Shown here piece by piece: positions 41,586-50,199 of a stretch of 64,000 nucleotides of DNA. A program made the position numbers and the translations under genes. The notes under the pieces are model-generated. The model worked only from the letters and a program-made list of their open reading frames with translations, was not told the DNA's origin and ran no database searches. This DNA is from Actinoallomurus liliacearum. GTDB lineage: Bacteria; Actinomycetota; Actinomycetes; Streptosporangiales; Streptosporangiaceae. Location of the stretch: the NCBI RefSeq assembly GCF_039542035.1, contig NZ_BAABHJ010000023.1:1-64000 (forward strand), written 5' to 3'. Position 1 is the first letter of the stretch. Every line of letters starts with the position of its first letter.

Positions 41586-43136
41586 ATGACGGAGCCGCGG
41601 GTTTCGGGAGGAGGCCGGACAACGGAACTGCGGGCCGTGGGCGTCTCCAAGCGGTTCGCCGGGGTACGCGCCCTCGACGACGTCACGCTGGACTTTCCCG
41701 GCGGCGCCGTCACCGCCCTCATGGGCGAGAACGGTGCCGGCAAGTCCACCCTCATCAAGATCATCAACGGTGACCACCTGCCGGACGGCGGGCGGATCCT
41801 CCTCGACGGCGCGCCGCTCGCCCTGCACGCTCCCGCCGACGCCCGGCGCGCCGGCATCCGGGTGATCCCCCAGGAGCCCGAGATCGTGCCGCACGTCTCG
41901 GTCGCCGAGAACGTCTACCTGGGCGCGCTGCCCCGCAGGGCCGGCCGGACGTTCGACCGGGCCGGGCTGCGCGCCCGGGTCCGCGCGGACCTGCGGCGGC
42001 TCGGCTTCGAACGCGTCCTCGACCCCGACACCCTCGGCTCGCGCCTGACGGCCGCGCAGCGGCAGCTCGTGGAGATCCTCCGCGCCCTGACCACCGACGC
42101 GAGGGTGATCGCGTTCGACGAGCCGACGTCGTCGCTGTCGGAGAACGAGGTCGAGGCGCTGTTCGCGCTGATCGGGCGGCTGCGCGACCAGGGCCTGGCG
42201 GTGATCTACGTCTCCCACCGGTTGCAGGAGATCTTCCGGCTCGCCGACCGCATCGCCGTGCTCCGCGACGGCGGGCTGGTCGGCGTCCGCGATGTCGACC
42301 GGACCGACGAGGCCGAGATCGTACGGATGATGGTGGGCCGCGACCTGTCCGACATGTTCGCCCGGGAGCACAGCGCCACGGACGAGGTCGTCCTCGAGGT
42401 CGACTCCGTGACCACCGACGACGTCCGCGACGTCAGCCTCACCGTACGGGCGGGCGAGGTCGTGGCGCTGGCCGGCTTGGTCGGCGCGGGCCGGTCCGAG
42501 CTGGCCGGGGCGATCGTCGGCGACCTGCCGATCCGCTCCGGCGAGGTCCGGGTCGGCGGCCGGCCGGTGCGCCTGCGCCAGCCCCGCGACGCCGTACGGG
42601 CCGGCATGGGGTACGCGCCGGAGGAGCGCAAGGCCCAGGCCCTCCTCATGGAGCGGTCGGTCCGCGACAACACCTCCCTCGTCGTGCTGGACCGGCTGCG
42701 CCGGTTCCGGTTCGTCCGGCGCGCCGAGGAACGCCGCCTGACCAGGGAGTACGTCGACCGGCTCAACGTCCGTACCCCCGACATCGAGCACGAGGTGCGC
42801 AAACTCTCGGGCGGCAACCAGCAGAAGGTCGTCCTGGCGCGCTGGCTGGCCCGGAAGCCGAAGGTGCTCATCCTCGACGAGCCGACGCGCGGCATCGACG
42901 TCGGCGCCAAGGCCGAGATCTACCACCTCATCGACGACCTCGCCCGGTCGGGCGTGGCCATCCTCGTCATCTCCTCGGAGCTGCCCGAGGTGCTGGGGCT
43001 GGCCGACCGCGTCGTCGTCATGCAGAACGGCCACGTCACCGGCGAACTCGCCCGCGCCGACGCCACCGAGGAGACCATCCTCGGGCTCGCCATGGCCGAG
43101 GACCTGTCCACGACCGTGCAGGAGGACATCCAGTGA
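41586..43136 (+). CDS. Sugar ABC transporter ATPase (two NBDs, RbsA/XylG type)
   Basis: A 516-residue double ATPase. First domain: Walker A GENGAGKSTLIK near residue 50, a degenerate signature LTAAQRQLVEI, Walker B VIAFDEPTSSLSE. Second domain: GLVGAGRSELAGAI, signature LSGGNQQKVVLARWL and Walker B VLILDEPTRGIDVGAK. Energises import of the sugar bound by the lipoprotein. A GAGAGGAGGAG site precedes ATG. Confidence 0.95.
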   Translation: MTEPRVSGGGRTTELRAVGVSKRFAGVRALDDVTLDFPGGAVTALMGENGAGKSTLIKIINGDHLPDGGRILLDGAPLALHAPADARRAGIRVIPQEPEIVPHVSVAENVYLGALPRRAGRTFDRAGLRARVRADLRRLGFERVLDPDTLGSRLTAAQRQLVEILRALTTDARVIAFDEPTSSLSENEVEALFALIGRLRDQGLAVIYVSHRLQEIFRLADRIAVLRDGGLVGVRDVDRTDEAEIVRMMVGRDLSDMFAREHSATDEVVLEVDSVTTDDVRDVSLTVRAGEVVALAGLVGAGRSELAGAIVGDLPIRSGEVRVGGRPVRLRQPRDAVRAGMGYAPEERKAQALLMERSVRDNTSLVVLDRLRRFRFVRRAEERRLTREYVDRLNVRTPDIEHEVRKLSGGNQQKVVLARWLARKPKVLILDEPTRGIDVGAKAEIYHLIDDLARSGVAILVISSELPEVLGLADRVVVMQNGHVTGELARADATEETILGLAMAEDLSTTVQEDIQ

Positions 43137-43200
43137 CCGAGCGAAGCGAGGGAACCGATGAGCACAGCACCTTGGCCATGAGGCCGACGAAGGAGGTCTC

Positions 43201-44229
43201 ATGACGAGGACGACCGCCGCACGCGAGCCGGTGGACGCCGAGAACCGGGCGAGCGCGCCCCGCCGGATCCTGACCACGATCGGGCCACAGAACATCAGCC
43301 TGGTCGCCGCCCTGGTCGTCGTGGTCGCCATCTTCACGTTCCTCAACTCCGGCTACCTGACATGGTCGAACGTCCAGGTCATCGGGGAGGCGGCCACCGT
43401 GGCCGGGCTGCTGGCGGTGGTGCAGACCGTCGTCATCATCTGCGGCGCGATGGACATCTCCGTCGGCTCCCAGGCCGGCGTGGCCTCCGTCATCTCCGCG
43501 ATGGCGTTCATGTCGACCGGGCACGACCCGTTCCTGGGCATCGCCGCCGCGGTCGGCGTCGGCGTAGTGGCCGGGTTCCTCAACGGCCTGGTCATCGTCT
43601 ACGGGCGGGTCAACCCGGTGATCGCGACGCTGGCCACCCTCGCGGCGTACAAGGGCGTCGCCCAGCTGATCTCCGGCGGCCGCGCGCAGGGCTTCGTCCT
43701 CGGCGACGACCTGTTCATCTTCATCGCCCGCGGCCGGATCGCCGGGCTACCGGTGCAGGTCTGCGTCCTGCTGGTGGTCGCGCTGGCGATCCACCTGATG
43801 CTCAAGTACACCGACGTCGGGCGGAACGTCTACGCCATCGGCGGCAACGACACGGCGGCGCGGCTGGCCGGCATCAACATCAACAAGTACCTGATCTCGG
43901 TGTACGTACTGGCCGGGATCATCGCCGCGCTGGCCGGGATCATCCTCACCGCCCGTACGGGCTCCGGGCAGCCGACGAGCGGCAGCGAGGGCCTGGAACT
44001 GCAGTCCATCACGGCGGCCGCGCTGGGCGGCGCGGCGCTCAAGGGCGGCAAGGGCGGGGTCGCCGGCACGCTGCTGGCCGTCCTGCTGCTCGGCGCCCTG
44101 AACAACGGCCTCAACGTCGTCGGCGTCAACACGTTCTGGCAGAACGTCGCGCAGGGCGCCCTCCTCGTCATCGCGGTGATCATCCAGCAGCGCCGTACGG
44201 GCGAGCGGGCGGTCGGCCTGCCCACCTGA
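43201..44229 (+). CDS. Sugar ABC transporter permease (RbsC/XylH type)
   Basis: A 342-residue BPD_transp_2 permease with 8-10 membrane segments, GAMDISVGSQAGVASVISA near residue 85, VYGRVNPVIATLATLA and the conserved GGNDTAARLAGININKY loop. Completes the ribose/galactose-type importer. A perfect AAGGAGG lies ahead of ATG. Confidence 0.95.
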   Translation: MTRTTAAREPVDAENRASAPRRILTTIGPQNISLVAALVVVVAIFTFLNSGYLTWSNVQVIGEAATVAGLLAVVQTVVIICGAMDISVGSQAGVASVISAMAFMSTGHDPFLGIAAAVGVGVVAGFLNGLVIVYGRVNPVIATLATLAAYKGVAQLISGGRAQGFVLGDDLFIFIARGRIAGLPVQVCVLLVVALAIHLMLKYTDVGRNVYAIGGNDTAARLAGININKYLISVYVLAGIIAALAGIILTARTGSGQPTSGSEGLELQSITAAALGGAALKGGKGGVAGTLLAVLLLGALNNGLNVVGVNTFWQNVAQGALLVIAVIIQQRRTGERAVGLPT

Positions 44230-44301
44230 CCCGGTTCCCGCACGCTTATCCCGATGCGGTGGGGTAGGCATGTGTCATCGGCGATCTCGGGGAGGAGACA
44301 C

Positions 44302-45072
44302 ATGCTCGGACTGCCGGACGGGGTCACGGCCTGCCTGTTCGACATGGACGGAGTGCTGACCCGCACCGCGACGGTGCACGCGGCGGCGTGGAAGGCGATG
44401 TTCGACGAGTTCCTGCGGCAGCGCGAGGGGCCGTCGTTCCGGCCGTTCGACGAGGTCGAGGAGTACGACGAGTACGTCGACGGCAAGCGCCGGGAGGACG
44501 GGACGCGCTCGTTCCTGGAGTCGCGCGGCATCACCCTGCCGGAGGGCTCGCCCGATGACCCGCCGGGCGCCCCGACGATCGAGGGACTGAGCAAGCGGAA
44601 GAACGAGCTCGTGCTGCGCGAGCTCGAGGAGAACGGCGCCGAGGTGTACCCCGGATCGGTGGACTACGTACGGGCCGCCCGCGCGGCCGGCCTGTCCACC
44701 GCGGTGGTGTCGTCGAGCGCCAACACCGCGCAGGTCCTGGACGCCGCCGGCATCGCGGACCTGTTCGACGCGCGGATCGACGGGCTGACGGCCAAGGAGC
44801 GGAACCTGGCGGGCAAGCCCGCGCCCGACATGTTCCTGGCCGGGGCCGAGGCGCTCGGCGTTCCGCCGTCGCGGGCGGTGGTCTTCGAGGACGCGCTGGC
44901 CGGCGTGGCGGCCGGGCGCGCGGGCGGCTTCGGGCGCGTCGTCGGCGTCGATCGGATCGGCCAGGCCGCGGCGCTGAAGGAACACGGCGCCGACACCGTC
45001 GTGGCGGACCTGTCGGAGCTGCTGCCCGGCGACCGCGACGGCGACGGCGACGGCGAAGGGGAGCGCGCATGA
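44302..45072 (+). CDS. Beta-phosphoglucomutase-type HAD hydrolase
   Basis: A 256-residue HAD protein that interconverts beta-glucose-1-phosphate and glucose-6-phosphate. HAD motif I is LFDMDGVLTRTA, motif II VVSSSANT, motif III the Lys in AGKPAPDMF and motif IV VFEDALAGVAAG. The C-terminus has a small Asp/Gly repeat (GDGDGEGE) from a hexanucleotide repeat. It overlaps the GH65 start in ATGA, and its substrate is the product of a GH65 inverting phosphorylase. Confidence 0.93.
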   Translation: MLGLPDGVTACLFDMDGVLTRTATVHAAAWKAMFDEFLRQREGPSFRPFDEVEEYDEYVDGKRREDGTRSFLESRGITLPEGSPDDPPGAPTIEGLSKRKNELVLRELEENGAEVYPGSVDYVRAARAAGLSTAVVSSSANTAQVLDAAGIADLFDARIDGLTAKERNLAGKPAPDMFLAGAEALGVPPSRAVVFEDALAGVAAGRAGGFGRVVGVDRIGQAAALKEHGADTVVADLSELLPGDRDGDGDGEGERA

Positions 45073-47420
45073 TCCGGCAGGCCGCGTACACGGTCGAACC
45101 CTGGTGCGTCCGCGAGCAGAGCCTGGACCTGGACACCCTGGCGCAGAGCGAGTCGGTGTTCGCGCTGTCCAACGGCCACATCGGGCTGCGCGGGAACCTC
45201 GAGGAGGGCGAGCCGCACGGGCTGCCCGGCACCTACCTGAACTCGGTGTTCGAGCTGCGGCCGCTGCCCTACGCCGAGGCAGGCTACGGCTACCCCGAGT
45301 CCGGGCAGACCGTCATCAACGTCACCAACGGCAAGCTGATCCGGCTGCTCGTCGAGGATGAGCCGTTCGACGTCCGCTACGGCGAGCTGCGCTCCCACGA
45401 GCGGACGCTCGACTTCCGCGCGGGGACGCTGACGCGGAAGGTCGAGTGGACGTCCCCGGCGGGGGACTCGGTGCGGGTCCGCACGGTCCGGCTGGTCTCG
45501 CTGGTGCAGCGCGGCGTCGCGGCGATCCACTACGAGGTCGAGGCCGTGGACCGGCCCATGCGCATCGTCGTGCAGTCCGAGCTGGTCGCCAACGAGTCCC
45601 TGCCCGACTTCGGCAGGGACCCGAGAGCGGCCGGGCGGCTGGAGTCTCCGCTGGTCGGAGAGGAGTCGGTGGCCGACAAGGACACCGCCGTCCTGGTGCA
45701 CCGCACCCGCCACAGCGGGCTGCGGGTCGCCGCGGCGATGGGCCACGAGGTGGAGGGCCCCGACTGCAAGATCACCACGGACAGCTTCGAGGACGTCTGC
45801 CGCTACACGATCGCCACCCGCCTCCAGCCGGGACAGCGGCTGAGCGTGGTCAAGTACCTCGCCTACGGTTGGTCCAGCCGCCGGTCCCGGCCCGCGGTGC
45901 ACGACCAGGTGATCGCGGCGCTGGCCGCGGCCAAGATGACCGGCTGGGACGGACTCGTCCACGAACAGCGCGAGTTCCTCGACGACTTCTGGGCGGGCGC
46001 CGACGTCGAGGTGGAGGGCGACGCCGAGGTCCAGCAGGCCGTACGGTTCGGGCTGTTCCACAGTCTGCAGGCCGGTGCCCGCGCCGAGCGCCGTCCCATC
46101 CCGGCGAAGGGCCTGACCGGCCCCGGCTACGACGGTCACACGTTCTGGGACACCGAGACGTTCGTGCTCCCGCTGCTGACCTACACCCGGCCGGAGGCCG
46201 CCGCGGACGCGCTGCGCTGGCGGCACTCGACCCTCGATCTGGCCCAGGAACGGGCCGAACAGCTCGGGCTGGAGGGCGCCGCGTTCCCGTGGCGGACGAT
46301 CGCCGGGCAGGAGTGCTCCGGGTACTGGCCGGCCGGCACGGCGGCGTTTCACATCAACGCGGACATCGCCGACGCCGTCATCCGCTACACCGACGCCACG
46401 GGCGACGACGACTTCTCCCGCGACGTCGGCCTCGACATCCTCGTGGAGACCGCGCGGCTGTGGCGCAGCCTCGGCCACCACAACGCCAAGGGCAGGTTCC
46501 GCATCGACGGCGTCACCGGCCCGGACGAGTACAGCGCGCTGGCGGACAACAACATCTACACGAACCTCATGGCCCAGCGGAACTTCCGGGCCGCCGCCGA
46601 CCTCGCCGAGGAGTACCCCGAGCAGGCGCGCCGGATGGGCGTCACCGAGGAGGAGACGGCGGGCTGGCGGGACGCCGCGAACGCCATCGTCATCCCCTAC
46701 GACAAGCGGCTCGAGGTGCATCCGCAGAGCGAGGGCTTCACCCACCACGCGCGTTGGGACTTCGAGAACACCCCGCCCGACAACTATCCGCTGCTGCTGA
46801 GCTACCCGTACTTCGACATCTACCGCAAGCAGGTCGTCAAGCAGGCCGACCTCGTGCTGGCCCTGCACCTGCGCGGCGACGCGTTCACCGCCGACGAGAA
46901 GCTCCGCGACTTCGTCTACTACGAGGGCCTGACCGTACGCGACTCCTCGCTGTCGGCCTGCACCCAGGCCGTGATCGCGGCCGAGACCGAGCACCTCGAG
47001 CTCGCCCACGACTACCTCGGCGAGGCCGCGCTGATGGACCTGCGCGACCTGGAGCACAACACGCGCGACGGCCTGCACATCGCCTCCCTCGCCGGAACCT
47101 GGACCGCGCTCGTCGCCGGGCTCGGCGGGATGCGGCAGTACACCGCGCGGCTGAGCTTCGCGCCCCGGCTGCCTCCCGGGATCTCCCGGCTCTCGTTCCG
47201 GATGCGGTTCCGCGGACGGTGCCTGAAGGTCACGTTCGGCCACGACACGGCGGTGTACGAGCTGCTGGGCGGCGAACCGCTGGAGATCGACCACTACGGG
47301 CGGCCGGTCCGGCTCGACGGCGGCGCCGTGCGGGTCGACGTCCCGGCGGTCCCGTCCCGGCCCAGCCCCGCGCAGCCGCCCGGCCGCGAGCCCGTCCGCC
47401 GCGAGGGGACCGCCCGGTAG
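45069..47420 (+). CDS. GH65 disaccharide phosphorylase
   Basis: A 783-residue phosphorylase of the maltose/trehalose/kojibiose type that splits an alpha-glucoside with phosphate into beta-glucose-1-phosphate and a second sugar. N-terminal beta-sandwich, then (alpha/alpha)6 barrel with GHTFWDTETFVLPLL, the general acid Glu in GVTGPDEYSALADNN, and KQADLVLAL near the phosphate site. Substrate cannot be fixed by eye. A basic, Pro-rich 35-residue tail ends the protein. Coupled with the mutase gene. Confidence 0.92.
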   Translation: MIRQAAYTVEPWCVREQSLDLDTLAQSESVFALSNGHIGLRGNLEEGEPHGLPGTYLNSVFELRPLPYAEAGYGYPESGQTVINVTNGKLIRLLVEDEPFDVRYGELRSHERTLDFRAGTLTRKVEWTSPAGDSVRVRTVRLVSLVQRGVAAIHYEVEAVDRPMRIVVQSELVANESLPDFGRDPRAAGRLESPLVGEESVADKDTAVLVHRTRHSGLRVAAAMGHEVEGPDCKITTDSFEDVCRYTIATRLQPGQRLSVVKYLAYGWSSRRSRPAVHDQVIAALAAAKMTGWDGLVHEQREFLDDFWAGADVEVEGDAEVQQAVRFGLFHSLQAGARAERRPIPAKGLTGPGYDGHTFWDTETFVLPLLTYTRPEAAADALRWRHSTLDLAQERAEQLGLEGAAFPWRTIAGQECSGYWPAGTAAFHINADIADAVIRYTDATGDDDFSRDVGLDILVETARLWRSLGHHNAKGRFRIDGVTGPDEYSALADNNIYTNLMAQRNFRAAADLAEEYPEQARRMGVTEEETAGWRDAANAIVIPYDKRLEVHPQSEGFTHHARWDFENTPPDNYPLLLSYPYFDIYRKQVVKQADLVLALHLRGDAFTADEKLRDFVYYEGLTVRDSSLSACTQAVIAAETEHLELAHDYLGEAALMDLRDLEHNTRDGLHIASLAGTWTALVAGLGGMRQYTARLSFAPRLPPGISRLSFRMRFRGRCLKVTFGHDTAVYELLGGEPLEIDHYGRPVRLDGGAVRVDVPAVPSRPSPAQPPGREPVRREGTAR

Positions 47421-47495
47421 GGTCGCGGGTGTCCTCCCGATGCGAACGAGGCTGATCTGTGTGATCATCCCCACAGGCGCCGGAGGGAGGATCGC

Positions 47496-48359
47496 GTGGA
47501 CGTACGTCAGATGCGATACATCCTCGCCGTCGCCCAGACCGGAAGCGTGCGCCGGGCGGCCCAGCTGCTGAGCGTCGCGCAGCCGACGCTCTCGCAGCAG
47601 CTCGGCATCGTCGAGCGGGAGGTGGGCGCGCCGCTGTTCGAGCGGACGGCGCGCGGCATGCACCTGACGCCGGTCGGCGAGGTCTTCGCGGCCCACGCGG
47701 AGGCGGTCCTCGGCGTCTTCGACCAGGCGCTCACGGCGGTGTCCGAGGCGGTGGCGGGCGACCTCGGCGGGCTACGGCTCGCGGTCGCCGACGGGCTGTC
47801 CGACGTCGTGCGCGCGATCCTCGGCACGCTGCGCGGCCTCGCGCCCGACGTGAGCGTTCGGCTGACCCGGATGCGCACCGCCGAGCAGGTCGCGCAGATC
47901 GTCCGGGAGGACGTGCAGGCGGGCCTGGGGTACCGTCCGGTGCCCGCCGCCGAGGGCGTCTCCCGCCTGGTCGTCCACCGGGCCCAGGTCCGCGCGCTGC
48001 TGCCGCGCGGCCACGCGCTCGCCGCACGGGAGGCCATCTCCCTGGCCGACCTCGCCGAAGAACCGCTGATCCTGCCGAGGACGGCCGAGGCGGCGCGCTT
48101 CGTCGACCAGTTCGTCGGGCGCGGCCTGCATCCGCGGTTCGGCCCGGCCGCCTTCGGCCACGACCTGGTCCCCCTGCTGGTCGCGGCGGGGGAGGGCTAC
48201 ACGCTCTGCGTACGGGAGGCGGCGCCGGTCCCGGCGGGCCTGGTGTTCCGGCCGATCCTGGAGCCCATGCCGCCGATCGAGGTCGTGCTGCTGTGGCGGC
48301 GTGAGGCCGCCGGCGCCCTCCCCGCGCTGGTCGCGGCCGCCCGGCACATCACCCACTGA
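47496..48359 (+). CDS. LysR-family regulator
   Basis: A 287-residue LysR protein: HTH RRAAQLLSVAQPTLSQQLGI at residues 18-37 and an inducer-binding domain (LRLAVADGLSDVVRAIL onward). The GTG start follows GGAGGGAGGATCGC. It closes the sugar locus but may not regulate it. It ends 9 bases before the convergent DUF3515 gene, at the right edge of the accessory block. Confidence 0.9.
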   Translation: MDVRQMRYILAVAQTGSVRRAAQLLSVAQPTLSQQLGIVEREVGAPLFERTARGMHLTPVGEVFAAHAEAVLGVFDQALTAVSEAVAGDLGGLRLAVADGLSDVVRAILGTLRGLAPDVSVRLTRMRTAEQVAQIVREDVQAGLGYRPVPAAEGVSRLVVHRAQVRALLPRGHALAAREAISLADLAEEPLILPRTAEAARFVDQFVGRGLHPRFGPAAFGHDLVPLLVAAGEGYTLCVREAAPVPAGLVFRPILEPMPPIEVVLLWRREAAGALPALVAAARHITH

Positions 48360-48368
48360 GGGGCGAAC

Positions 48369-48833
48369 TCACAGCGTGGCGTCCGAGTTGGCGGGGACGG
48401 TGGCCTTGATCGCGCCGGTGAGCTCGTTCAGCACGTCGCCGGGCGGGGTGTACTTGGGCGGCACGGTCACCTCGACGTACGCGTGCCGGCCGACGGCGGT
48501 GAACGTGACCGGGCGGTCCGGCGGCACCGGCAGCCAGGACACCCCGTTGATCACTGCGAGCTGGGACGTCAGGTGCAGCCCCGTCGGGCGCGGCACGCCG
48601 CAGCGCACCACGATGGCCGGGGATCCCCACGCGGTGACGAGGTCCGAGCGCGGACTGGTCGACCGGCGCTTCAGGCCGTGCAGGCGCTGCGGCAGCCGGT
48701 CGTGGAAGGCACGGCACAACGACACGGCCGACGCCGGCGGGTGCGGCACCGGAACCTCGACCTCGCTCGCGCCGCATCCGGCCGCGACCACCGCGAGCGC
48801 CGCCACGACCGGCGTCACCCGCCGGAGCGGCAC
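48369..48833 (-). CDS. DUF3515 lipoprotein
   Basis: A 154-residue predicted lipoprotein; the signal segment VTPVVAALAVVAAGC ends in a lipobox cysteine. The mature part matches DUF3515 in its spacing: CRAFHDRLPQRLHGL, VVRCGVPRP, SWLPVP and the final VPPKYTPPGDVLNEL. Conserved next to ddl and thiL in actinomycetes, function unknown. GTG at 48833 was chosen to give a compact signal peptide. Confidence 0.85.
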   Translation of the reverse strand: MPLRRVTPVVAALAVVAAGCGASEVEVPVPHPPASAVSLCRAFHDRLPQRLHGLKRRSTSPRSDLVTAWGSPAIVVRCGVPRPTGLHLTSQLAVINGVSWLPVPPDRPVTFTAVGRHAYVEVTVPPKYTPPGDVLNELTGAIKATVPANSDATL

Positions 48834-48901
48834 CGGAGCCCCACCCCTCGCCGCCGGAGGACGTCCGGTGGTGCAGACTGACGGTGGTGCGGACAACGGT
48901 C

Positions 48902-49135
48902 TCAGATGTGGACGATGGGGCAGGTCAGGGTGCGCGTGATCCCCTCGACCGACTGGATCTGGGCGACGACGAGCTTGCCGAGCTCATCGACGTTGTTGGC
49001 GGTGGCGCGGACGATGACGTCGTACGGCCCGGTGACGTCCTCGGCGAGCGTGACCCCCTGGATGCCGGAGATCTCACGGGCCACCTCGGCCGCCTTGCCG
49101 ACCTCGGTCTGGATGAGGATGTAGGCCTGCACCAT
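48902..49135 (-). CDS. Lrp/AsnC ligand-binding (RAM) domain protein
   Basis: A 77-residue stand-alone RAM domain (VQAYILIQTEVGKAAEVARE, then GPYDVIVRATANNVDELGKL) with no DNA-binding domain. It probably binds amino acids as an oligomer and may modulate Lrp proteins. AAGGGAGGACGTG precedes ATG. It is conserved next to thiL and divergent from it. Confidence 0.92.
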   Translation of the reverse strand: MVQAYILIQTEVGKAAEVAREISGIQGVTLAEDVTGPYDVIVRATANNVDELGKLVVAQIQSVEGITRTLTCPIVHI

Positions 49136-49197
49136 CACGTCCTCCCTTAAAACGGCCATCAGCGGCAACCGTACCGCGTCTTGATCGGAGGTGGGTC

Positions 49198-50112
49198 ATC
49201 AGCATCGGGGAACTCGGCGAGTTCGGGCTGATCGCTCGAATCACCGGACGTCTGGGCCAGGGGCCCGAAGTGGAACTCGGGCCCGGCGACGACGCCGCCA
49301 TCGTGCGCGCCCCCGGCGGACGCGTCGTCGCGACGACGGACCTGCTCGTCGAGGGCCGGCACTTCCGCCGTGACTGGTCCCCGCCGTACGACATCGGGCG
49401 GAAGGCCGCCGCGCAGAACCTCGCGGACGTCGTGGCGATGGGCGCCCGGCCGACCGCCCTGCTCATCGGGTTCGGCGCTCCGCCCGGCACGGCGGTCGAC
49501 TGGGTCGACGCTTTGTGCGACGGGCTGCGCGACGAGTGCGCGCAGGTGGAGGCGGGGGTCGCCGGAGGCGACATCGTGCGCGCCGAGGCGGTGGTGCTCG
49601 CGGTCACCGCTCTCGGCGCCCTGGACGGCCCGGCGATCACCCGGTCCGGGGCCCGGCCCGGTGACGTCGTCGCGGTGGCCGGTCGGCTCGGCCACGCCGA
49701 AGCCGGCGTGGAACTGCTGTCGGCGGGACTGCGGGAGCCGGCCGACCTGATCGACGCGCACCGGCGTCCCCGGCCGCCGTACGCCACCGCGCTGCGCGCC
49801 CGGGAGTTCGGGGCGACCGCGATGCTCGACGTCAGCGACGGCCTTGTCCAGGACCTCGGGCACATCGCGGAGTCGGCCGGCGTGCGGATCGAGATCGACG
49901 GGGCGGCCGTGCCCGTGCCGCCCGTGCCGGACGGACTGCGGCTGGCCCTCACGGGCGGTGAGGACCACGCGTTCGCGGCGACGTTCCCGGAGGGGGCGGA
50001 GTTGCCCGCGGAGTGGCGGACGATCGGCAGGGTGGTCGACGGGCCCGCCGAGGTTCTCGTGGACGGAAGGCCATACCGGGGTGGCGGATGGGACCATTTC
50101 CGCCTGCCGTAG
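49198..50112 (+). CDS. thiL: Thiamine-monophosphate kinase, apparent non-standard start
   Basis: ThiL phosphorylates thiamine monophosphate to the diphosphate. About 304 residues with GPGDDAAIV, TTDLLVEGRHFRRDW, RKAAAQNLADVVAMGARP, LDVSDGLVQDLGHIAE and LTGGEDHAFAATFP. The conserved N-terminus (IGELGEFGLIARI) has no in-frame ATG, GTG or TTG before it; the first such codon is GTG at 49270, inside the domain. A strong GGAGGTG sits four bases before ATC at 49198, so I mark ATC as the start; a sequence error is the alternative. Confidence 0.88.
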   Translation: MSIGELGEFGLIARITGRLGQGPEVELGPGDDAAIVRAPGGRVVATTDLLVEGRHFRRDWSPPYDIGRKAAAQNLADVVAMGARPTALLIGFGAPPGTAVDWVDALCDGLRDECAQVEAGVAGGDIVRAEAVVLAVTALGALDGPAITRSGARPGDVVAVAGRLGHAEAGVELLSAGLREPADLIDAHRRPRPPYATALRAREFGATAMLDVSDGLVQDLGHIAESAGVRIEIDGAAVPVPPVPDGLRLALTGGEDHAFAATFPEGAELPAEWRTIGRVVDGPAEVLVDGRPYRGGGWDHFRLP

Positions 50113-50199
50113 CGGTGAGTTGTCGCAGTTCGCATCGGCGGTCTGGTAGGCATGGGCTGTGTGCTTTTGGTATACATCCCGAGACCGGAGAGGGACGGG

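Noticed and set aside
44664..47696. A 1010-codon minus-strand frame across the mutase and GH65 genes
   Set aside because: A pure codon-position shadow of GH65; no start signals, no domains.
13572..48368. Prophage or integrative conjugative element
   Set aside because: No integrase, excisionase, Tra/FtsK-like transfer gene, phage structural gene or attachment repeat could be found in the block.
49270..50112. Starting thiL at the GTG at 49270
   Set aside because: This would delete the conserved IGELGEFGLIARI N-terminus needed for the fold, and no ribosome binding site precedes it.
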